Shown: piece after piece, positions 37,907 through 43,051 of the stretch
Position numbering within the stretch: the first letter of the stretch is position 1
Layout: each line of letters opens with the position of its first letter
Virus record (IMG/VR): IMGVR_UViG_3300045921_000174
Coordinates: 1-43,051 of that record
Length of the DNA: 43,051 nt
Source: a virus
Strand: one strand, 5' to 3'
Program-made: the position numbers and the translations under genes
The notes under the pieces: model-generated
What the model was told of the DNA's origin: nothing
The model's database searches: none
The model's input: the letters and a program-made list of their open reading frames with translations, nothing else

Positions 37907-37936
37907 GGCCGGTTCTCGTTTCCACAAGAACCGGCC
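37907..37936. repeat. 10-bp perfect inverted repeat
   Basis: GGCCGGTTCT/AGAACCGGCC with a 10-base loop, between divergent starts at 37871 and 37964. It would form a stable hairpin in the leader of the plus-strand gene. Without a T run it is not a standard terminator. Confidence 0.7.
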
Positions 37937-37963
37937 CCGAATTCAACCGAAGGATTTTGACCA

Positions 37964-38245
37964 ATGACACCATGCCTATCGCAATGCGGACGGGAAGGGA
38001 ACCACTGCAAGGGTTGCTATCGCACCATTCACGAAATCAGCACGTGGTCAAAACGAACGAAAACCGACAAAGCGAAGACGTGGTTACGTCTTTTTCTGAC
38101 GACGCCGTACCTTTTCAAGTGGCTTTACCTGACATTTGCTTTGAGCATCGGTGCCATTTTGGTCGCTTGCATCTTGGCGTGCATCTACATTCCCAAGGGA
38201 CTTGTTCAGGCGGCGCGTCGGTTCCGGCGTAAACCCGTTGAGTAG
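37964..38245 (+). CDS. DUF1289-like membrane protein (93 aa)
   Basis: The N terminus MTPCLSQCGREGNHCKGCYR with T-I-H-E-I-S-T-W-S after it matches DUF1289 (C-x-x-x-C...C-x-G-C-x-R-T-x-x-E-I-x-x-W), a short four-Cys, metal-binding motif. It is followed by a membrane segment (residues ~52-76, LYLTFALSIGAILVACILAC) and a basic end. The combination of DUF1289 with a membrane anchor is uncommon. AGGATTTT lies before the ATG. Function unknown. Confidence 0.78.
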   Translation: MTPCLSQCGREGNHCKGCYRTIHEISTWSKRTKTDKAKTWLRLFLTTPYLFKWLYLTFALSIGAILVACILACIYIPKGLVQAARRFRRKPVE

Positions 38246-38277
38246 CACCGACGCCGGGACCGTCATGATCGTGTACT

Positions 38278-38781
38278 TCACCGGACAGCCGCCTTCCAAA
38301 ACCCGAAAGACTGTGCTGTAATCTTCCCGGAGTCCTTGTAGACGGCTTCCAGCGCTTCCAAGAACATGTTGGCTTCATTCTGATTCCCGGTCAGGTACAG
38401 ACAGCGGAGAATGCGCGTAATGCGCAAATGGTTGTGGTTGTTCGGCGTCAACCAATTCGCGGCCTTCTCCCGGAAGTTGTTGGCCCGGATGATCCCGCCG
38501 TCCATCTTCCACTGGAAGCCGAAGAAATCGAGGATGCGAAGAAACGACCGCAACATGTTGGTACGGATCGTCAGGTTCGTTTCGAACTCTTGAATCGTCT
38601 CTTGATCCAGTAGAGGCGCGCTCAGATTGAACTGACTCCGCTCTTGCAGCGGAAACATCCACTGGATGTAGTCGTGAACCCCTTCGAGCTTGGCGTCCGA
38701 CCATTTGTGCATGTCGGTGAGCAACCGGCCCTGATTGTCGGTGCCGATGCCCTTGTAGAACTCCACAAGCTGTTGATTCAT
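38278..38781 (-). CDS. OGFr-domain protein
   Basis: A 167-residue protein with the layout of the opioid growth factor receptor conserved domain, which is widespread in bacteria and phages: LVEFYKGIGTDNQGRLLTDM, WSDAKLEGVHDYIQWMFPLQ, SQFNLSAPLLDQETIQEF and MLRSFLRILDFFGFQWKMDG. The biochemical role of the domain is not known. Start at 38781 lies in an ATGA overlap with the methyltransferase gene upstream, so the two are coupled. Confidence 0.87.
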   Translation of the reverse strand: MNQQLVEFYKGIGTDNQGRLLTDMHKWSDAKLEGVHDYIQWMFPLQERSQFNLSAPLLDQETIQEFETNLTIRTNMLRSFLRILDFFGFQWKMDGGIIRANNFREKAANWLTPNNHNHLRITRILRCLYLTGNQNEANMFLEALEAVYKDSGKITAQSFGFWKAAVR

Positions 38782-39356
38782 TTGCCGTCCCATCCCATCG
38801 CGGCCAGCGTCGGGGTTTCCAGTTCACATGGCTCATACCCGGTGCCGCGCTGTTCCTTCAACATTTCATGCAACGGCAACACCGGTTCCAACCCGGCCAA
38901 CTGGCGTTTGATCCGCCGGTCGTAGAGCGTCATGTAGACCGCCGCCGATAGGTTCACGCAATGGTGAGTCGGAATGTAGACGAAGCGATGACAATGCCGC
39001 CGCATCATCTGATTGACGCTTCCATCTTCCGGCCCAAATACATACACGGCGTTCTCCGGGTGCTCGAACGTCGTCATCGGTTCCGAACTCTCTGTCAGTT
39101 CAATTGCCACCGGAACAGTGCCGGGCGGAAGGTGATCGAAGGGCCGGTCGGTCTGGAACCAATTGACGGATCGGTATCCCTTCATTCGTTCTTCCCGTGG
39201 AATCCTCTCACGGGACTCCGGGTCGATCTGGATGCGCTTACCCGTCCACATTAGGGTGTCCACGCCGAAGCATGAGCAAGCCCGGATCGTGCCGCCGATA
39301 TTGTGAATGTACTTCGGGTTGGTCAGGATGACCGCCGGTGTCGTGACCAGTTTCAT
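38778..39356 (-). CDS. SPOUT (TrmH/SpoU-type) RNA methyltransferase-like protein
   Basis: A 192-residue protein. AVILTNPKYIHNIGGTIRAC then CFG fits SPOUT motif 1 (N-x-x-N-x-G-x-x-x-R-x-x-x-x-F-G). VYVFGPEDGSVNQMMRR is motif 2, and FVYIPTHHCVNLSAAVYMTL with YDRR is motif 3, together forming the trefoil-knot AdoMet site. Such enzymes 2'-O-methylate tRNA or rRNA. A phage copy might modify phage tRNAs or protect RNA. The segment before motif 1 is short, so there is no extra RNA-binding domain. Confidence 0.85.
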   Translation of the reverse strand: MKLVTTPAVILTNPKYIHNIGGTIRACSCFGVDTLMWTGKRIQIDPESRERIPREERMKGYRSVNWFQTDRPFDHLPPGTVPVAIELTESSEPMTTFEHPENAVYVFGPEDGSVNQMMRRHCHRFVYIPTHHCVNLSAAVYMTLYDRRIKRQLAGLEPVLPLHEMLKEQRGTGYEPCELETPTLAAMGWDGK

Positions 39357-39937
39357 ACCCGCCGCCGGAACTCGAACTCATCTTCGCCGCCGGGCATGTC
39401 CGGGCCGAACGATCCGTCCCATCCTTGCAAATCCGCACGGATCGGCTGTCCGGCGGAAAGTTCCCCGCGCGGGCGCATGGTCGCTTGGGTGATGTCGATG
39501 TTCTCCAATGCGGATTCGTTGAGACGCTGGACCTTCGCCAGCCAAATGGTCGGACGGTCCACCCGGCTCATTTCGATCAAATTGGCGACGCCGCCATCGT
39601 TGAGATAGACCGTCATACCCCGCTTCACGTCTTCCGGCGATAGCGCAAAGATGCTGGTGCCGGTCTTCGGCGGGAAAGTTTTCCGCGCCGTGGTTTCCCC
39701 GGTCAGAAGGTCTTGGACGAAGATTTTGCCGCCCTTCTCCGACCACTTGATGACGATGTTCCCCGCACCCCGGCGAAGAGCTTCAGCGGCCTTGTCTTCC
39801 CCATAGATGCCTTCCTTGGTGTACCGGAACGCGGACAACTCCTGTCCAAGCACCCGCATGGCCGTATTCTGATCCACCATTGCCGGTGAACCGCCCGTGA
39901 ACTTCGGGCGCACGTCGAACCGTTCTATGCTTCTCAT
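39353..39937 (-). CDS. hypothetical protein (194 aa)
   Basis: A 194-residue protein, alpha/beta, with VIKWSEKGGKIFVQDLLTGE, a central TSIFALSPEDVKRGMTVYLN and a Gly/Asp-rich tail. It is the first gene of an operon with the methyltransferase and OGFr genes (4-base overlap with the next). No family recognised. The ATG follows the -10 box by only six bases. Confidence 0.72.
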   Translation of the reverse strand: MRSIERFDVRPKFTGGSPAMVDQNTAMRVLGQELSAFRYTKEGIYGEDKAAEALRRGAGNIVIKWSEKGGKIFVQDLLTGETTARKTFPPKTGTSIFALSPEDVKRGMTVYLNDGGVANLIEMSRVDRPTIWLAKVQRLNESALENIDITQATMRPRGELSAGQPIRADLQGWDGSFGPDMPGGEDEFEFRRRV

Positions 39938-39943
39938 GATCTC

Positions 39944-39972
39944 ATCCTACATTCGTTTCACTTGTATGTCAA
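39944..39972 (-). promoter_or_regulatory. sigma70-type promoter
   Basis: TTGACA (39972-39967), 17 bases, TAGGAT (39949-39944); -35 region TTGACATACAAGTGAA keeps most of the dyad. It drives the 38278-39937 operon. Confidence 0.72.
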
Positions 39973-40352
39973 TCCCTTTGTTTGGGAAGGGACAATTCCA
40001 GCGTTTCGATCTTTTCCCGAAGAGTGAAGTACTTCTTCGTCCACTCCATATCGCCCGGCTTGAATCCAAGGCTGTTGATGGCGCACGTGTGCATCGTACA
40101 CATCGGGCGCATATGTGGCGGAACCGTACAACCCGATTCGCCCATGAACGGCAGACGCGGATGGCCGGTCGGAGTCAGTTCCGTGTTCCAGTCTTCCTTC
40201 GCCGTGATCGCGGCGAAGTCACAGTATTCCGGCGCGCAACAGGAATGCGGCGACCGACAGCTATCCCGACACTCCGGGAGTGTCAGTTCCGCCATTTGCT
40301 GATACAGGATTGGTAGCTGGACTTTCGGGTCCGGTGGAGTTTTCTTCGGCAC
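39969..40352 (-). CDS. Cys-rich hypothetical protein (127 aa)
   Basis: A 127-residue protein with ten or so Cys (CRDSCRSPHSCCAPEYCDFA; CTVPPHMRPMCTMHTCAINS), a probable multi-metal or Fe-S-like cluster site. The C-terminal helix is charged. It is common for such phage proteins to sit in early accessory clusters. It overlaps the gene upstream by 92 bases, long for a phage but in a different frame. Confidence 0.75.
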   Translation of the reverse strand: MPKKTPPDPKVQLPILYQQMAELTLPECRDSCRSPHSCCAPEYCDFAAITAKEDWNTELTPTGHPRLPFMGESGCTVPPHMRPMCTMHTCAINSLGFKPGDMEWTKKYFTLREKIETLELSLPKQRD

Positions 40353-40599
40353 GTTTCTTCCTTCGCGGGTTCAAGTCGCGCATCCGTACCCCGGCGCTCA
40401 CACACGCCGGGCAGATGCATTTGTTCTTGCGAATCTTCCAGCCATCCCGGATCAGTTGCATCCGGGCCTGTGCGGAATTCTTGGCGCGGGATTCGTCTGA
40501 TCGGACCCACTTGTCGCCCTTCGCATTCAGATTCGATTTCGAGCAACACACCGGAGCGTCGCACGACACTATCATCAGGTACGTTCCGATGACGCTCAT
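40261..40599 (-). CDS. zinc-type hypothetical protein (112 aa)
   Basis: Start at ATG 40599 in an ATGA overlap with the gene upstream. The 112 residues include CDAPVCCSKS near the N terminus and KNKCICPACV around residue 62, a two-part zinc site, followed by a basic and then Ser/Pro/Thr-rich tail. The core resembles phage proteins of the form ...C-S-x-S-N-L-x-A-x-G-D-x-W. Function unknown. Confidence 0.7.
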   Translation of the reverse strand: MSVIGTYLMIVSCDAPVCCSKSNLNAKGDKWVRSDESRAKNSAQARMQLIRDGWKIRKNKCICPACVSAGVRMRDLNPRRKKRAEENSTGPESPATNPVSANGGTDTPGVSG

Positions 40600-41000
40600 A
40601 ACGACGGCTCTTCCGGCAGATCGTAGAGAATCTGTGCATGGTCTTCGATGTCCGCTTCGATCTGATCCGGCTGTTCGATGCTGACCTCTTCGAGCGAAGA
40701 ATCCGCGCTTTCGTAGTCGCCTTTCCACGACTCATACGCTTCGGCCTTTTCGCCTTCCTGCCACTTCTCCGACCGCTCCGACACGTACACATCAATGTCG
40801 CCCGTGATCCCGGCCACCCACTCCCGTGCCGGGTCCAGCGTTTCATTGTATGCCCGAAGCGCGTCTTCAACTTCGCCCCATGCCTTCGCCGCCGCTTCGT
40901 TGTACGCTTCGATGGCCGCGTCCAGCTTCTCACGCTTGGTGCGAATGTTGGCGATAATTTCGTCGCGCTCTTTCAAGAGAGCCTTGTCAATTTTTCTCAT
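40596..41000 (-). CDS. coiled-coil acidic protein (134 aa)
   Basis: Start MRKIDKALLKERDEI at 41000 by ATGA overlap with the gene upstream. Helical throughout (IIANIRTKREKLDAAIEAYN; AAAKAWGEVEDALRAYNETL), with a VYVSERSEKWQEGEKAEAYE motif that recurs in phage accessory proteins, and an acidic C terminus. Function unknown. Confidence 0.75.
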   Translation of the reverse strand: MRKIDKALLKERDEIIANIRTKREKLDAAIEAYNEAAAKAWGEVEDALRAYNETLDPAREWVAGITGDIDVYVSERSEKWQEGEKAEAYESWKGDYESADSSLEEVSIEQPDQIEADIEDHAQILYDLPEEPSL

Positions 41001-41368
41001 GCCGACGCCTTTCTTTCGTATTCTAACCGCCACTCCATCAACGCCCGGCGCAACTGAACCCGAAGACTGGTTTCATGACTCCACAACCACTTCACCCGCT
41101 CCGTGCTGTTCGACGTGACGAATGCCAGATCCGCCAGCGAAGTGGAACTGCAATCCAGCGACATCCGCGACAGACCGCCATCGGACAGGTAGTAGACATC
41201 CCGGCCAAGGATAAGGTCTTCGATGCGCTCCATCTGATTGCGCGCTGTGTGCCAAACCGTCTGGTCATCCTTGCCGGTTAAGGACTGGTCGATCCGCGCC
41301 ATCAAATTGACGACGGTGCGTGTCGCCGGGGACAAGTCGGCATTGGACACAAGTTGTTTTTCGGTCAT
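40997..41368 (-). CDS. hypothetical protein (123 aa)
   Basis: A 123-residue protein, largely helical (TVVNLMARIDQSLTGKDDQT; ERVKWLWSHETSLRVQLRRA). Coupled by 4-base overlaps on both sides to the genes at 41365 and 41000. No family recognised. Confidence 0.72.
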   Translation of the reverse strand: MTEKQLVSNADLSPATRTVVNLMARIDQSLTGKDDQTVWHTARNQMERIEDLILGRDVYYLSDGGLSRMSLDCSSTSLADLAFVTSNSTERVKWLWSHETSLRVQLRRALMEWRLEYERKASA

Positions 41369-41754
41369 GCTCTTTCTTCCACTTTCACGAACCGCCCGCG
41401 CGCATACGCCCGGACATCCTGAAGATTGGGGAACGATTCGTAGATCACGAACACGCGGTCAGTGCCGTCATTATCCCGCCCGCCGGTGACGTATTCGACG
41501 ATATACATGGGCGCGTTCATGATGCCCTGAACCGGCTCAGTGTGAACGATAGCCATCCGTTCCAAGATCGGCTTCGCCATTTCCGCCTGAACTTCCTTCG
41601 GGCCGAACGCGGACGACAGACCATGCAGAATGGTGTAGTTGAGAACGACGGCCACGAATCCCGGCTCATCGACCCGATAGTAGTGCTGTGGGTTGGGCGG
41701 GCCGATCTTGGACGCGATGTAGGAATTGTCCAGCCCGGTCAGTACTTCAACCAT
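41365..41754 (-). CDS. hypothetical protein (129 aa)
   Basis: Start at ATG 41754 (MVEVLTGLDNSYIAS), which overlaps the end of the upstream gene by eight bases; the longer 41784 start would overlap more. The protein has a strand-helix-strand core (PGFVAVVLNYTILHGLSSAF; TDRVFVIYESFPNLQDVRAY). Function unknown; part of the same minus-strand operon. Confidence 0.72.
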   Translation of the reverse strand: MVEVLTGLDNSYIASKIGPPNPQHYYRVDEPGFVAVVLNYTILHGLSSAFGPKEVQAEMAKPILERMAIVHTEPVQGIMNAPMYIVEYVTGGRDNDGTDRVFVIYESFPNLQDVRAYARGRFVKVEERA

Positions 41755-41992
41755 TGTTCTTCTCCTGTTCGTCAACCCAATCACACGCGGCCAGCAAAGC
41801 CATTGCGAATTCGCGGGTCTTCGTCGTGTTCTGTGCGCCGATGGACGGCCAGTTCACCTGATACCGCGCCGGGTCCGCAAGGACTTCGCTTGCCGGTTGT
41901 GCCGTCGCCGTGATGTTGGTGAATGTGTCCCCATCGAAAGGATACACCGTCGCCATCGTGCCGTTGTGGAGCTTGCGCGGTTCGATCTTCAT
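41747..41992 (-). CDS. hypothetical protein (81 aa)
   Basis: An 81-residue protein starting MKIEPRKLHNGTMATVYPFD, strand-rich first half and helical end (FAMALLAACDWVDEQEKNNG). It lies one base after the stop of the gene upstream. No family recognised. Confidence 0.72.
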   Translation of the reverse strand: MKIEPRKLHNGTMATVYPFDGDTFTNITATAQPASEVLADPARYQVNWPSIGAQNTTKTREFAMALLAACDWVDEQEKNNG

Positions 41993-41993
41993 T

Positions 41994-42170
41994 CTAGTGG
42001 AGCCATCCTTTCGCTTCGTGGTCCGCCCGGATTTTCTTGTTCAGTGCGCACAGATAGGTGTGAGCATCGATCACATCGTACTTGCTCTGGTCAACCGCCG
42101 CCGCCAACTCCGGGATGAACGTTTCCATCACCGCGACGCCCGTGGCCTTGTTCACGATCATCCAACTCAT
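41994..42170 (-). CDS. 58-aa phage accessory protein
   Basis: MSWMIVNKATGVAVMETFIP... is a small alpha/beta protein like many short phage ORFs that begin with W-x-I-V-N-K-A-T-G. Start 42170 by ATGA overlap with the upstream gene. The longer open frame in the same register is Arg/Gly-rich upstream and rejected. Function unknown. Confidence 0.7.
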   Translation of the reverse strand: MSWMIVNKATGVAVMETFIPELAAAVDQSKYDVIDAHTYLCALNKKIRADHEAKGWLH

Positions 42171-42625
42171 GCCGCCACCGCCCGGAAATCCGCCGCTTCG
42201 TTGGCGTTCTGGTAAGCGCTGAACTCTTCGGGCGTGGCGGTCGCAACCACGACCTTCGGTGCCGCCTTCGCGTCCATGATGGACTTGATCTGTTTCCAGT
42301 ACTTGCCAAGCATGTGGACGCCGCGCTTGTCGCGCTTGCGGCAAACCTTCGTCAACTGGCCTTCGGTCAGCCGCTTGCCCGCCGGGACGCCCCGTTCGGT
42401 CTTGTCGATGACTTGCTGAGCCAAGCTGGACAGGATGTTGCCGTCGAAACCGGTGAACCCGACACCATTGTCTTCGGCAGTGATCTGGCGTTCCTGCTCT
42501 TCAGCGGTCTGGCGCTCGAACAGGACAACCAAGGTTCGCTCAACCCACACGTTGTAGGTATCGAGCAATTCGACGAACTCTTCCTTCGTTTCAGGAATCG
42601 GACTGTTGTTCGCGTTGAATTTCAT
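42167..42625 (-). CDS. hypothetical protein (152 aa)
   Basis: Start at ATG 42625 (MKFNANNSPIPETKEEFVEL) with GGAGAG upstream, inside the leader of the promoter at 42648-42676. Helical and charged (VWVERTLVVLFERQTAEEQE; VHMLGKYWKQIKSIMDAKAA). It is the first gene of the seven-gene accessory operon that runs to 39969. No family recognised. Confidence 0.72.
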   Translation of the reverse strand: MKFNANNSPIPETKEEFVELLDTYNVWVERTLVVLFERQTAEEQERQITAEDNGVGFTGFDGNILSSLAQQVIDKTERGVPAGKRLTEGQLTKVCRKRDKRGVHMLGKYWKQIKSIMDAKAAPKVVVATATPEEFSAYQNANEAADFRAVAA

Positions 42626-42647
42626 GTCTGTGTCACTCTCCACTAGT

Positions 42648-42676
42648 AGGATCTCACAGCATGACATATAAGTCAA
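42648..42676 (-). promoter_or_regulatory. sigma70-type promoter with full dyad
   Basis: TTGACT (42676-42671), 17 bases, GATCCT (42653-42648). TTGACTTATATGTCA has both arms of the dyad. The -10 is moderate. Confidence 0.65.
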
Positions 42677-42681
42677 TACCC

Positions 42682-42702
42682 ATCGCGAAAATTTTTCGCG
42701 AT
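42682..42702. terminator. palindromic hairpin at the end of the 42702 gene
   Basis: ATCGCGAAAA/TTTTCGCGAT around a single base forms a 10-bp palindrome that overlaps the stop of the minus-strand gene. The inner A/T pairs could loop out, giving a stem ATCGCG and a T-rich loop; termination is possible but no T run follows. Confidence 0.5.
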
Positions 42703-43051
42703 CAGAAGAAACAGTCGCACATCAACACTTTACAGTCGGGCCACCATGTCCGGGCCTGTTCCAGAATGACTTGGATTTCTTCCAGATCCAGTTCGAACGG
42801 GTCCACCCGGCCATGCTGATAGGCACGATCCAGAATCGCGGGACTGTACCGGCTGGTCAACGCGAAACCCACATAGGCGTAGGTGTCGTGACTGGTGTCG
42901 ATGTCTTCATCCGGGCCAGAAGGCAGTTCATACGCACCTTCATCCGTTTCCAGCGAAAACGTAATCGAAACCGGATAGACGACACCCTTCAATTCCACCG
43001 TCTTCGAAACAGACGGCGATTTGTCATTGATCTCTTCGTCTGACAGATCGC
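42702..43051 (-). CDS. hypothetical acidic protein, N terminus beyond the window
   Basis: The frame is open from the right edge (DLSDEEINDKSPSVSKTVEL) to the stop at 42702, so the internal GTG at 42998 need not be the start. The visible part is acidic and strand-rich (VSITFSLETDEGAYELPSGP; TYAYVGFALTSRYSP), with a helix and a C-terminal MCDCFF. Function unknown. Confidence 0.7.
   Translation of the reverse strand, partial: DLSDEEINDKSPSVSKTVELKGVVYPVSITFSLETDEGAYELPSGPDEDIDTSHDTYAYVGFALTSRYSPAILDRAYQHGRVDPFELDLEEIQVILEQARTWWPDCKVLMCDCFF

Noticed and set aside
1-43051. Prophage, CRISPR array or insertion sequence
   Set aside because: No integrase, transposase, att-type repeats or regularly spaced direct repeats were seen.

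Overview
The window is part of the genome of a large, apparently lytic tailed phage with a contractile tail and a T4-type baseplate. Recognisable baseplate parts are a gp5-like hub/spike without a lysozyme domain, a PAAR spike tip, gp25-, gp6- and gp8-like wedge proteins, a 1079-residue structural protein, and two related collagen-like fibre proteins. There is no integrase, CRISPR array, rRNA or host-like housekeeping block. GC content looks moderate, somewhat above 50 percent. The host is probably a Gram-negative bacterium: there are many sigma70-type TTGACA/17 bp/TATNNT promoters, a Tat-like leader and secreted small proteins. The sequence alone does not identify the host.

Layout. 1-2.2 kb: end of a gene, a Tat-leader protein with a major-capsid-like motif, two tRNA-like genes and a capsid-targeted DUF5710-type protein. 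2.2-5.2 kb: small early-type genes (zinc ribbons, DUF3846, a metallopeptidase, a HicA-like protein). 5.2-8.5 kb: capsid-targeted protein, WYL-like protein, PAAR tip, fibre protein, M23 peptidase. 8.5-10.4 kb: small early-type and secreted proteins. 10.4-13.6 kb: gp5-like hub, VWA protein, metallophosphoesterase. 13.5-17.2 kb: small proteins and a UvrD-type helicase. 17.3-21.8 kb: gp25, gp6 and two capsid-targeted proteins, one a P-loop kinase. 21.8-24.8 kb: minus-strand accessory genes, a tRNA-like gene and the second fibre. 24.8-28.1 kb: the 1079-residue structural protein. 28.1-30.1 kb: HNH nuclease, small genes, a candidate structured ncRNA and a capsid-targeted protein. 30.1-32.8 kb: GNAT-like protein, AAA ATPase, two nuclease-like proteins. 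32.8-34.6 kb: gp8 and a small partner. 34.6-43 kb: mostly minus-strand accessory genes, including two more capsid-targeted proteins, a SPOUT methyltransferase and an OGFr-domain protein.

Two promoter classes organise expression. Virion-type genes are preceded by the octamer CTAAATAC (variants CTAAGTAC, CTAAATTY), usually ending 4-8 bases before an ATG or GTG, with no Shine-Dalgarno sequence; this resembles the T4 late promoter TATAAATA and suggests leaderless late mRNAs. Accessory genes often follow TTGACATAYAAGTCA-type promoters whose -35 box is embedded in a TGAC-N6-GTCA dyad, which looks like an operator.

The most interesting feature is a set of about seven proteins that begin with a T4-like capsid targeting sequence (M-K-[ST]-[FY]-x-x-F-[IL]-x-E). 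They are predicted to be packaged in the head and injected with the DNA. Several carry apparent enzymatic or nucleic-acid-type domains. Many small genes contain single-base frame disruptions; these look mostly like homopolymer length errors, but some could be real.
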